This document shows positions 7,826-15,921 of a DNA stretch of 64,000 nt, one piece after another (positions within the stretch are counted from its first letter, which is position 1; every line of letters starts with the position of its first letter). The stretch is from NCBI GenBank assembly GCA_947500775.1, contig CANMTD010000006.1, positions 1 through 64,000 on the forward strand, in the 5' to 3' direction. The notes under the pieces are model-generated. The model was given only the letters and a program-made list of their open reading frames with translations. It was not told the DNA's origin and made no database searches. The stretch comes from an uncultured Paracoccaceae bacterium. Lineage in GTDB: Bacteria; Pseudomonadota; Alphaproteobacteria; Rhodobacterales; Rhodobacteraceae. Both the position numbers and the translations under genes were made by a program.

Positions 7826-8647
7826 TTACTTGGCCGCGGGGGTGCCTTTGATCTGGCGGGCGGCGCGCACATCTGCGCCCAGTTCGGTCAGCGCGGAATG
7901 GATGATCTTGGCGACGTTTGCGTAATTCTCGGCATCGCTATCCAGCGATTTGGCGTTGTAACCGATGGCCGCGTTGGCCATGCGCACCCGCCCGTCCAGC
8001 CAGGGTCCGCCGCCGAAACCGCCGATCACCGGAATGCCGATCTGTTCCACGACCTTGGGTCCGACGACCGGCCCGGAATTGGTGAAATCCAGCATCGAGG
8101 CACCGGCCTCTTCCAGCATCTTCGCCTCGGCGATCAGCCGGTCGGTCATCCCGGCGGGAACATGGGCATCGGCGCGGTTCATCGCGCCGTATTCCATGCC
8201 ATAGGACAGGGCGGTCTGCGGGGTGACGCCGAATTGCGCCCAGACCGGGATGCCGGCCTTGACCAGGGCTGTGGTCGCTTCGGGGAAATCGGCGGCGCCG
8301 TCCAGTTTGATCATGTCGACGCCAGCCTCTTTGACGAAGCGGATGGCCGCGCGCACGGCGCTGTCGGCGCCTTCCTGCAGCGGGCCATAGGGGAAATCCG
8401 CGCTAAGCAATGCGTTCTTGGTACCCCGGCGCACCGCCTGGGTGACCGTGATCATCTGATCCATCGAGATTTCAAGCGGGTTGGACTGCCCCCAAAGGTT
8501 ATGCCCGACGGTATCGCCCACCGAAATGATATCGGCCCCGGCGCGGTCGGCGATCTGCGCCATATGGACATCCCATGCCACGACGCCAAAGATTTTCTGG
8601 CCCTCGCGTTTCATGTTCTGCAGGGCGGGAATGGTGATTTTTGCCAT
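7826..8647 (-). CDS. PanB-like ketopantoate hydroxymethyltransferase/aldolase family protein
   Basis: This 273-aa protein is a TIM barrel of the PEP mutase/ketopantoate hydroxymethyltransferase superfamily. It shows 'DIISVGDTVGHNLWG', 'LLSADFPYG', 'MIKLDGAADF', 'VWAQFGVTPQ' and 'IPVIGGFGGGPW'. Canonical PanB adds a hydroxymethyl group to an alpha-keto acid using methylene-tetrahydrofolate, with a Mg-binding Asp pair. The ATG at 8647 has AAGGA 9 bp upstream. No panC is nearby, and the gene sits in a catabolic operon between a decarboxylase and a hydrolase. It may therefore act in reverse, as an aldolase or C1-transfer enzyme on a pathway intermediate; that is inference. Confidence 0.82.
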   Translation of the reverse strand: MAKITIPALQNMKREGQKIFGVVAWDVHMAQIADRAGADIISVGDTVGHNLWGQSNPLEISMDQMITVTQAVRRGTKNALLSADFPYGPLQEGADSAVRAAIRFVKEAGVDMIKLDGAADFPEATTALVKAGIPVWAQFGVTPQTALSYGMEYGAMNRADAHVPAGMTDRLIAEAKMLEEAGASMLDFTNSGPVVGPKVVEQIGIPVIGGFGGGPWLDGRVRMANAAIGYNAKSLDSDAENYANVAKIIHSALTELGADVRAARQIKGTPAAK

Positions 8648-8659
8648 CACGGGGGATCC

Positions 8660-9646
8660 TTAAATTACAAATTCTTCAAGCGTTTCCGGCGCGAACATCT
8701 CTTCTGCCGTGACCAGACGCGGCGACAGGCCCTGTTCGTGGTGGTAGCGCAGAAAGGTGTTCAGGGTGGTGCGGTTCTTTTCCAGACCGTAGGGCCAGAA
8801 ATCCTGTCCCATCGTGTCGAACGCCTCTTCGACATGGGCGTTGAACCAGGGCAGCATGCCTTTCAGCGCCGCGGTTTCGCGCAGCCCCTGATAACAGATG
8901 TTCTGCGCGTCGCGGAACGCCTGATACAGGTTCATCGCGATCCAGCGGTTCTGTTCATAAACCTCGCGCCGGATGCCGATGACATGCATGATCGGGAAGA
9001 TGCCGGTATCCCGCCAGTATTTCTGTTCGACAGAGACGAAATCGGGGAACAGGCGTTTGACGTTCACCCCGTCGAAGGTGGAGGGTTTGCGCGCCGTGTG
9101 CAGCGCGTCAATCTCGCCCGTTGCCAGCATTCTGGCCAATGTCTTGCCCGGACCGATCGCTTCGATCTTGATGTTGTCCGGCAGGTTCAGTTTCAGTTTT
9201 TCTTCGCGGTTCGGCTCTTCCTCGCCGCCGGTCACATAGGTGACGCTGTCTACGGGCACGTCGTAATGTTCCGACAGGATGCCGCGAATCCAGACCGGTG
9301 CGGTCATCTGGAATTCCGGGGTGCCGATCCGTTTGCCGATCAGGTCGGCGGGTTTGGAAATCCCCGCATCGGCATTCACATAGATCGACGAATGGCGAAA
9401 GAACCGGCTGGGAAATACCGGGATCGCGATGAACGGCTGTTCCTTGCGCGTTAAAGACACGACATAGGATGACATCGACATTTCGGACAGGTCGAATTCC
9501 CGGTGGCGCAGCATCCGGAAAAAGGTCTCTTCGACCACCATGTTCAGAAACCGAAGGTCGATGCCTTCGGGTTTCACGCGCCCGTCCTTGATGGCAAGCA
9601 CGCGGTCATAGTCCCAGCAGCCAAGCGTAAGGGATAAATCAGCCAT
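8660..9646 (-). CDS. 4,5-dihydroxyphthalate decarboxylase-like protein
   Basis: This 328-aa protein has the N-terminal 'LGCWDYDRVLAIKDGRV' block characteristic of 4,5-dihydroxyphthalate decarboxylases, followed by 'FDLSEMSMSSYVVSL', 'AIPVFPSRFFRHSSIYV' and 'PADLIGKRIGTPEFQMTAPVW'. These enzymes remove one carboxylate from a dihydroxylated phthalate to give protocatechuate. There is no signal peptide, and AAGGA precedes the ATG. It lies between the oxygenase reductase and the PanB-like gene. Together with the Rieske oxygenase, it suggests that the cluster handles a phthalate-like diacid or a related hydroxylated acid. Confidence 0.85.
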   Translation of the reverse strand: MADLSLTLGCWDYDRVLAIKDGRVKPEGIDLRFLNMVVEETFFRMLRHREFDLSEMSMSSYVVSLTRKEQPFIAIPVFPSRFFRHSSIYVNADAGISKPADLIGKRIGTPEFQMTAPVWIRGILSEHYDVPVDSVTYVTGGEEEPNREEKLKLNLPDNIKIEAIGPGKTLARMLATGEIDALHTARKPSTFDGVNVKRLFPDFVSVEQKYWRDTGIFPIMHVIGIRREVYEQNRWIAMNLYQAFRDAQNICYQGLRETAALKGMLPWFNAHVEEAFDTMGQDFWPYGLEKNRTTLNTFLRYHHEQGLSPRLVTAEEMFAPETLEEFVI

Positions 9647-9656
9647 ATCGGTGTCC

Positions 9657-10643
9657 TTAGTAAAATTCGTCGAAATGAAGCTGGGTCAGGGGCGTGCCGC
9701 TGTCATAGGCCATCTTCTGAATGGCGGCGGACATCACCGCAGGACCGGCGAAATAGATTTCATGGTTTTTCAGGGTGTCGCCAAAGTCCTCTTTCACGAC
9801 ATCATGCAGGAACCCCTGGCGGTAGCCCGCAGCCGCGCCATCGGAAAGGGCGACGGTGAATGTGACCTGTTCGGACAGACCTTCGCCAAGGACAGAGGCG
9901 TCGATGACGTCGGCCTCGGACCGGCAGCCATAGTAGAAATGAAGCTTGCGGTCGCCCAACAGGCTCGCCGCCTGCGCGCCGCGCGCGATGGACACCATCG
10001 GCGACAGCCCCGAACCGCCCGCCATAAGGACGATATCGCGGGGAACCTCGGGGCGCAGGAAGGCCGTTGAATAGGGCCCGTCAAGCGACAGGGTATCGCC
10101 CGGCGCCATTGCGAACAGGCGTTCGGTTGCCTGGCCGCCGGGCACCTTCTTGATCTGGAAATTCCATGTCTCTTCGCCGGCCAGATTGCACATGGAATAG
10201 GCCCGTGCGCCGGACACCCCGTCGATTTCCAACAGCGCGTATTGCCCGGGTTCAAAGGCGGTCGCGCCGTCAAAGCTGAACCGGAATTCGCGGATATCAT
10301 GGGTAATGTCGGACGTGGATACCAGCGTGGCGGGGCGCCTGTGGGGTGTGTGCACCGGTGCAAATTCCGGGTCCGCGCGGAATTTGATGCGGCAGGGGCC
10401 CTTGGGGCTGGCCTGGCATCCCAGCCACTTTTTGCGTTTCAGATCACGTTCGGACCAGGCGGGCGCATCGGGGCGCAGGTGATCGACCTCTCCTTCGCGC
10501 AGCTCGAACTTGCAGTTCCCGCAGGACCCGACATTGCACGAATAGGGCATTGCGACCCCGGCGCGCAGCGCTGCGCGCAGGATGGTATCGTCGTCTTCGC
10601 ACGGAAATTCTTCGCCCGTCGCCTCGATTGTGATTGTTTTCAT
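9657..10643 (-). CDS. Oxygenase reductase component (N-terminal [2Fe-2S] ferredoxin, FAD, NAD domains)
   Basis: The 328-aa protein starts with a plant-type ferredoxin domain (Cys 36, 41, 44 and 76). An FAD-binding beta barrel ('ARAYSMCN') and an NAD domain ('LMAGGSGLSPMVSIA') follow. It would pass electrons from NADH to the Rieske oxygenase encoded at 14632. The start is the Met of 'MKTITIEATG', because the frame upstream overlaps iclR. The ribosome-binding site is weak. This domain order is that of benzoate-type reductases, whereas phthalate dioxygenase reductases carry the ferredoxin at the C-terminus; the pairing with a phthalate-type oxygenase is therefore unusual. Confidence 0.9.
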   Translation of the reverse strand: MKTITIEATGEEFPCEDDDTILRAALRAGVAMPYSCNVGSCGNCKFELREGEVDHLRPDAPAWSERDLKRKKWLGCQASPKGPCRIKFRADPEFAPVHTPHRRPATLVSTSDITHDIREFRFSFDGATAFEPGQYALLEIDGVSGARAYSMCNLAGEETWNFQIKKVPGGQATERLFAMAPGDTLSLDGPYSTAFLRPEVPRDIVLMAGGSGLSPMVSIARGAQAASLLGDRKLHFYYGCRSEADVIDASVLGEGLSEQVTFTVALSDGAAAGYRQGFLHDVVKEDFGDTLKNHEIYFAGPAVMSAAIQKMAYDSGTPLTQLHFDEFY

Positions 10644-10666
10644 ATGCTTTTCTTTGACTTCCCGGT

Positions 10667-11611
10667 TTAGACATAGACACGCGGTCGTCCGGCAAACCCA
10701 AGGCTGGAAGAAATCTCTTCCGCGGCTTCCACGACAAGCGGTGCGAGTTTCGAAAACTGGCTTTTCTTCATGCGCAGGCGGGGCCCGGCCACGCCGACCG
10801 CGGCCAGAATGCGGCCATCGTTCTGATAGATCGGGGCGGCAAGACAGCGTGTGCCTTCTTCGCATTCCTCATCCTCGATCGCATAACCGCGCCGTTTGAC
10901 CTGACGGATACGTTCCAGCAGAGCGTCCTGATCGACGATGGTTTTGGGCGTGCGCGGGGTCAGCGTTTTGGGGATGGCCGCGGCCAGTTCAGAGTCTTTC
11001 AGCCCGGACAGCAGGCACAGCCCTTCGGCTACGCAAAAGGCAGGCCGCTGAGCGCCGGTGCCGGATTTCAGGCGCAGGGTTTGCGGGCTTTCGAAATCGT
11101 GCAGATAGACCGCCTTGCCACCTTCCAGCACGGCAAGGCGCACGTTTTCCTGGGTCTTGTCCCGCAAGGCGTTCAGAATTTTCTTGGACGAATTGGCGAC
11201 ATCGAACCGCGACCGCACCAGCGACCCCAATGTGAACAGCCCGACACCCAGACGGTAACGCCCGTTTTCGGGGTTCTGCTGCAACAGGTTTTCGTCCAGC
11301 AACGCACTGGCCAGCCGGTGAACGGTGCTTTTGGCGACACCCAGACGTTTGGCCAACTCGCTGATGCCAAGTTCCTGATCTTCGAAGCTGAAGGTCTTAA
11401 GAAGATGGATCGCGGTGGTGACAGATGATAGCCTTGTGCTGTCGCGTCGCGGATTGCGGTTCGGTTCGGGGGTTTTGACAGGTTTTGACACGGTCGGGGA
11501 CGCCTTTTCTTGTTCTTTCAGATGGAATTGTGTTCCATTCTCTTCTGGCCCGGCGACATCTGTCAATAATGGATCGAGTTTCGCCGCCGGGATGTGCCCT
11601 GTGTCGGTCAT
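10667..11611 (-). CDS. IclR-family transcriptional regulator
   Basis: This 314-aa IclR protein has a wHTH ('LGISELAKRLGVAKSTVHRLASAL') and an effector domain with 'YLHDFESPQTLRLKSGTG' and 'GYAIEDEECEEGTRCLAAPI'. Its start overlaps the eutA stop (ATGA at 11608-11611), giving an N-terminal extension of about 60 residues before the wHTH. A GTG at 11491 would give the common shorter form and put the palindrome at 11523 just upstream. It is the only dedicated regulator inside the cluster, so it is the best candidate to bind the palindromes at the cluster's divergent promoters. Confidence 0.9.
   Translation of the reverse strand: MTDTGHIPAAKLDPLLTDVAGPEENGTQFHLKEQEKASPTVSKPVKTPEPNRNPRRDSTRLSSVTTAIHLLKTFSFEDQELGISELAKRLGVAKSTVHRLASALLDENLLQQNPENGRYRLGVGLFTLGSLVRSRFDVANSSKKILNALRDKTQENVRLAVLEGGKAVYLHDFESPQTLRLKSGTGAQRPAFCVAEGLCLLSGLKDSELAAAIPKTLTPRTPKTIVDQDALLERIRQVKRRGYAIEDEECEEGTRCLAAPIYQNDGRILAAVGVAGPRLRMKKSQFSKLAPLVVEAAEEISSSLGFAGRPRVYV
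11523..11537. promoter_or_regulatory. TGGA-N7-TCCA palindrome inside the 5' part of iclR
   Basis: TGGAATTGTGTTCCA is a near-perfect 15-bp palindrome. It shares GGAAT-N3-GTTCC with the site at 25436 and the TGGA-N7-TCCA frame with the site at 13326. If iclR really starts at the GTG at 11491, this would be an autoregulatory operator. Confidence 0.4.
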
Positions 11612-13305
11612 CACGTGTTTTCGGATTTTGTATGGGTGTGGCCGTGGCTATGGCCGTGGTGCGAATGATGTCCCTCGTTCTGTTCGCGAAAATGAATGCG
11701 CTCTTCGGCTTTGGGGCTGCCCGGTTCTTCGGCGAACAGCAGTGATTTGACCGTGACCGGCACCGTGAAGGACGGCAGGCGGATTTTTCCGAAATCGACA
11801 TAGTCGAAATCCCGCAGGCTTAGCCCGTCCAGAACCAGCAGATCGTTTTCGATGCCCAGTTCGTCGCGCAGGATCCCGCCCAGGGTCCGCGCGATATCGC
11901 CGTCGATGATGATGTAAAGCGGATGGCCAAGCGCGATCCGCGGGGCCATCGCCGATGCAATCGCATCGGCAAGATTGCGGATATAGGTATAGTCGGGTTC
12001 CAGCCGGTATTCGAACACCAGCACCACATCCTGCGCTGCGACCTCCAGATCGAAAGCCTCGAAATGCCGTTCGATTTTATCGGCAATGTCTTCCGAGGTG
12101 GGGTGCGCGGCAAGATCGACATAGGGTTTCAGCACCTGCATGTTCCGGCGCGGCAGAATCTTTCCGGGCGCGGTGATGGTCGAGGTCTGACCGCTCAGCT
12201 GTACCGAATATTCCGACGCGCCAAGCGCGGTTGCCCGGATGCAGGCGGCGGCAGGCAGCAGGGGGGCTGCAAAGTTCCTGGCGTCGATACGGGCGCGGAT
12301 CGCTTCGCCGAAGGGCAGGCCCAGATCGTCGAAATATTCGGTTTCGCGGCGGCCCACATATTCGCCGACCCCGCCCGAAAAGATCAGCCCGTCCAGCGGG
12401 TGAAGATCGGGCGGCAGATCGGTCAGGAACAGATGCGCCACGCTGCCCGGCATCGGGTGCAGCGTCAGGGCGTGCACCAGCACATCGGCCATATGCGATG
12501 TGATCGTGTCGATATCCACACGGCTGAGCGCATCGCCGACGCGCAGGTCAAACCCCGCGGCTTTGGCAAGATGCCGCCCGGCCGGATCAAGGCGCGTGAC
12601 CTTTTCGCCATCGGTCGCGATCAGCCGCCCACCAAGGTGCAGCGCGCCGGTCCATTCGACGCGCCCGTCCACGCATAGCGCCAGTTTCGTGGTGCCGCCG
12701 CCGATATCCACGTTCAAGATGCGCTGCCCGGTGCTGTGGCTGGCCTTTGCCGCGCCCGAGCCAAAGGCGGCAAGCATGGCCTCCATATGGTTGCCCGCCG
12801 TCGCGGTTACGAAATCACCGCCTTTTTCGGCAATGATTTCGGCAATCGCGGCGGCATTGTCGCGCCGCAGCGCTTCGCCCGTCAGGATGACGACGCCGGC
12901 GTCGATGTCCTTGGGCAGAACCTTTGCCTGCGCATAGGCATTGTCGATGATCGCCCCAAGGGCCGCCGCATCGATGGTTGTTTCATCTGAAAACGGGGTG
13001 AAGGCGATTTCGGATTCGAAGGCGGTCTTGCGATCGACGATGACATATTTGCTGGCCAGCGTGTCGCCGATCCGCTGCAGGTGGATGTTGGAAAAAATCA
13101 CCTGCGTGCCGGCCGATCCGATATCGATTCCGACCGATGTCAGCACGACGTTATCGCGCTGCCAGATCGGATTATCCTCAAGCGGGCCGGGGTCGATGTC
13201 GTCGTGATCATGGTCGGCATCGCCGTCATGATCATGCGGATAAAAGTCGCCGAACATATGGTCGTCAAGCGTGTGGCGGTCCGGAGATTCGGGTTTTTGC
13301 GTCAT
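11611..13305 (-). CDS. eutA: EutA-like reactivase with His/Asp-rich tails (orphan)
   Basis: This 564-aa protein matches EutA, the actin-fold ATPase that reactivates ethanolamine ammonia-lyase by exchanging damaged cobalamin. It shows 'SVGIDIGSAGTQVIFS', 'LTGEALRRDNA', 'NVDIGGGTTKLAL', 'GGRLIATD', 'LIFSGGVGEYVGRRE' and the final 'VPVTVKSLLF'. Two additions stand out: residues 11-36 are rich in His and Asp, and the last 30 residues hold a His cluster ('GHHSHHGHSHGHTHT'). No eutBC genes are in the window. It is the first gene of the operon running to the alpha/beta hydrolase and is divergent from the bicupin gene. A metal-binding maintenance ATPase for another enzyme is an inference. Confidence 0.88.
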   Translation of the reverse strand: MTQKPESPDRHTLDDHMFGDFYPHDHDGDADHDHDDIDPGPLEDNPIWQRDNVVLTSVGIDIGSAGTQVIFSNIHLQRIGDTLASKYVIVDRKTAFESEIAFTPFSDETTIDAAALGAIIDNAYAQAKVLPKDIDAGVVILTGEALRRDNAAAIAEIIAEKGGDFVTATAGNHMEAMLAAFGSGAAKASHSTGQRILNVDIGGGTTKLALCVDGRVEWTGALHLGGRLIATDGEKVTRLDPAGRHLAKAAGFDLRVGDALSRVDIDTITSHMADVLVHALTLHPMPGSVAHLFLTDLPPDLHPLDGLIFSGGVGEYVGRRETEYFDDLGLPFGEAIRARIDARNFAAPLLPAAACIRATALGASEYSVQLSGQTSTITAPGKILPRRNMQVLKPYVDLAAHPTSEDIADKIERHFEAFDLEVAAQDVVLVFEYRLEPDYTYIRNLADAIASAMAPRIALGHPLYIIIDGDIARTLGGILRDELGIENDLLVLDGLSLRDFDYVDFGKIRLPSFTVPVTVKSLLFAEEPGSPKAEERIHFREQNEGHHSHHGHSHGHTHTKSENT

Positions 13306-13325
13306 CGCGGCAGTGTTCCTTTATG

Positions 13326-13340
13326 TGGACCGTCGGTCCA
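13326..13340. promoter_or_regulatory. Palindromic operator between eutA and the bicupin gene
   Basis: TGGACCGTCGGTCCA is a palindrome with perfect 6-bp arms, placed 21 bp upstream of eutA and 88 bp upstream of the bicupin. The same TGGA-N7-TCC(A/G) frame occurs at 11523 and 25436, as expected for an IclR-type operator. Confidence 0.5.
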
Positions 13341-13427
13341 TTGACCCCACAATACTCTTCACATATCGTCAGCGCAACACCTCAATTGAGTCCGCTTGAA
13401 GGGGCTTGCAAAAATGGAGCGCGCAAA

Positions 13428-14540
13428 GTGAAGAACGCCATCGTTTCGGATAAACTCGCCGAAAAATTCAAAACCGAAAAAGAAACACCCTATACGCGGT
13501 TCATCGCGAACGAGGGTCTGGATATCATCGATGGGATCTACGTTCCGAGCCTGCACGACGTCGAGCTGAAGCCCTGGGCGCGCCGCGGCGGCAACGCTGT
13601 TTTCATCAACCACGATGCATCGCGGACAACCAACGACTGTTTTGTGATGGAAATCCCCGCGGGCAAAAAGCTTGAACCGCAGCGCCAGCTTTACGAAGAA
13701 ACCATTCTTGTTCTTTCGGGGCAGGGGTCGACGACCGTCTGGAACGACGGCGGGTCGAAATCCAGCTTTGAATGGGGGCCGGGGTCGATCTTTGGTATCC
13801 CGCTGAACGCCAACCACCAGCATTTCAACGGATCGGGCAGTGCGCCTGCGCGGTTTGTGTCGGTCACCAACATGCCGCCGCTGATGAACATTTTCGAAGA
13901 ACCCGATTTCCTGTTCGGCACCGCCTATGATTTCAAAGGCCGTTTTTCAGGTGAACCCGATTATTTTGCAGATCAGGGCGAACAGAAGGGTCTGTTGATG
14001 GAGACAAACTTTGTCGCCGATGCCATCAACCTGCCGCTGATCCCGGCCAAGGAACGCGGCGCCGGGGGCGGACATATCCGGTTCCAGCTGGCCAAATGTT
14101 CCATGAACAGCCACATCAGCCAGTTCCCGGTCGGCACTTATAAGAAATGCCACCGTCACGGCCCCGGCGCGCATGTCATCATCCTGTCGGGCGAAGGTTT
14201 CAGCCTGATGTGGCCCGAAGGCGAAGAGCCGAAGCGTTATGAATGGAAGGCGGGTTCGATGATCGTTCCGCCGAACATGTGGTACCACCAGCATTTCAAC
14301 ACCGGCACCACACCGGCGCGTTATCTGGCCTTCAAATACGAAGGCGTCGCGATCCGGAACGCGCAGGGTGTTCCGAAGGCGTGGATTTCCCAGCGGATCG
14401 GGGGCGACCAGATCGACTATGCCGATGAAAGCCGCGAAGTGCGCAGCATGTTCTCGGACGCGCTGGCCAAGAACGGGCTGACCCCGAAAATGGACGAAGC
14501 CTATGAGGCGGAAAAACCAGATCTGCCGCCGAAACCGTAA
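13428..14540 (+). CDS. Fused bicupin protein, possible oxygenase or activating factor
   Basis: This 370-aa protein contains two cupin domains (about residues 75-150 and 230-310). In the second, 'CHRHGPGAH' (241-249) and 'WYHQH' supply a normal metal site. In the first, the HxH pair is replaced by Gln-Arg-Gln (85-87), so that domain has probably lost metal. The GTG start has GGAG 8 bp upstream; no in-frame ATG fits. It heads the plus-strand operon with the Rieske oxygenase and is divergent from eutA. I recall similar cupins being auto-labelled as ethanolamine ammonia-lyase activating proteins, but cannot verify it. A gentisate-type ring-cleaving dioxygenase is the other reading. Confidence 0.8.
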   Translation: MKNAIVSDKLAEKFKTEKETPYTRFIANEGLDIIDGIYVPSLHDVELKPWARRGGNAVFINHDASRTTNDCFVMEIPAGKKLEPQRQLYEETILVLSGQGSTTVWNDGGSKSSFEWGPGSIFGIPLNANHQHFNGSGSAPARFVSVTNMPPLMNIFEEPDFLFGTAYDFKGRFSGEPDYFADQGEQKGLLMETNFVADAINLPLIPAKERGAGGGHIRFQLAKCSMNSHISQFPVGTYKKCHRHGPGAHVIILSGEGFSLMWPEGEEPKRYEWKAGSMIVPPNMWYHQHFNTGTTPARYLAFKYEGVAIRNAQGVPKAWISQRIGGDQIDYADESREVRSMFSDALAKNGLTPKMDEAYEAEKPDLPPKP

Positions 14541-14631
14541 CGGCAGGTACATATCCCGCGGCGTTCCTGATGACGCCGCGGGATTCCGAATAGCGCGAAC
14601 ACCACACCCGATACTTTTAAGGGAGGCAAAC

Positions 14632-15918
14632 ATGCTTAGAAAAGAAGTCAACGAGTTGCTGACGCAAACCAATGCGGAAACGCCAATGGGTGAAATGTTC
14701 CGTCAGTACTGGATTCCGGCGCTTTTGTCGTCGGAGCTGCCCGAAGATGATTGTGCGCCGGTGCGGGTCAAGCTTCTGGGTGAACGTCTGATCGCGTTTC
14801 GGGACAGCAAGGGCCGTTATGGCCTGATGGATGAATTCTGCGCACACCGTGGTGTGTCGCTGTGGTTCGGTCGCAACGAAGAGGGCGGGCTGCGCTGCCC
14901 CTATCACGGCTGGAAATACGATGTGAACGGCAACTGCATCGAGGTGCCTTCCGAGGCCGAGGAAAGCGGGTTCTGCGAACGTATCAAGCTGCAGGCCTAT
15001 CCGTTGGTCAAGGTCGGGGATGTGCTGTGGACCTTCATGGGCCCCAAGGAAAACCGCCCGCCGCTGCCCGAATGGGAATTCGCGACCGTTCCCTCCGATC
15101 AGACCTTCACGTCGAAGCGCTGGCAGGAATGCAACTGGCTGCAGGCGATGGAGGGCGGGATCGATTCCAGCCATGTGTCGTTCCTGCATTCCGGTGGGTT
15201 GCAGTCGGACCCGCTGTTCAAGGGGGCCAAGGGCAACGAATATAACCTGGCCGACAAAAAGCCGGTGTTCGAGGTTACCGAAACCGAAGGCGGGCTGTTC
15301 ATCGGTGCGCGCCGCAACGCCGAGGCGGGCAAGCATTACTGGCGGATCACGCCCTGGATCATGCCCAGCTTCACAATGGTGCCGCCGCGCGGCGACCACC
15401 CGCAGCACGGGCATTTCTGGATTCCGATCGACGATGAAAACTGCTGGGCGTGGAGCTATGACTATCACCCGACCCGCGCCCTGACCGAAGAGGAAGTGCA
15501 GGCCATGAAGGATGGCCACGGCATTCACAACGAATATGTGCCCGGCACCTTCCGTCCGCTTCAGAACAAAGACAATGATTACATGATGGACCGCGACGCA
15601 CAGCGGCGGGGCGAGACCTATTCGGGGATCAAGGGGATCGCCATGCAGGATGCCAGCCTTCAGGAATCCATGGGCCCGATCTGTGACCGGACCAAGGAAA
15701 ACCTGGTGTCGACCGACAACGGCATCATCATGGCCCGTCATCGGCTGCGCAAGGCGGTCACGGCGTTCCGCGACAAGGGCACGATGCCGCCGGGCCGCGA
15801 ACCGGCGCATCAAAAGGTGCGTTCCGTCGCCGTCGTTCTGGACGCCGAGCAGAACTATGTAGAGGCCTGCCAGGATGCGCTGACCTCTGAAAAGGGCAAA
15901 GAACGGACCTCGGTGTAA
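14632..15918 (+). CDS. Rieske non-haem iron oxygenase, phthalate 4,5-dioxygenase-like alpha subunit
   Basis: This 428-aa oxygenase has a Rieske [2Fe-2S] centre (C70, H72, C89, H92 in 'CAHRG...CPYHG') and a mononuclear iron site 'DSSHVSFLH' (D178, H181, H186). Its ends and 'MFRQYWIPALLSSELPEDD' resemble phthalate 4,5-dioxygenase and related single-component oxygenases, which hydroxylate or O-demethylate aromatic acids. GGGAGG lies before the ATG. It is the second gene of the operon, 91 bp after the bicupin, and would use the reductase at 9657-10643. The substrate is not defined by sequence. Confidence 0.92.
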   Translation: MLRKEVNELLTQTNAETPMGEMFRQYWIPALLSSELPEDDCAPVRVKLLGERLIAFRDSKGRYGLMDEFCAHRGVSLWFGRNEEGGLRCPYHGWKYDVNGNCIEVPSEAEESGFCERIKLQAYPLVKVGDVLWTFMGPKENRPPLPEWEFATVPSDQTFTSKRWQECNWLQAMEGGIDSSHVSFLHSGGLQSDPLFKGAKGNEYNLADKKPVFEVTETEGGLFIGARRNAEAGKHYWRITPWIMPSFTMVPPRGDHPQHGHFWIPIDDENCWAWSYDYHPTRALTEEEVQAMKDGHGIHNEYVPGTFRPLQNKDNDYMMDRDAQRRGETYSGIKGIAMQDASLQESMGPICDRTKENLVSTDNGIIMARHRLRKAVTAFRDKGTMPPGREPAHQKVRSVAVVLDAEQNYVEACQDALTSEKGKERTSV

Positions 15919-15921
15919 GCC

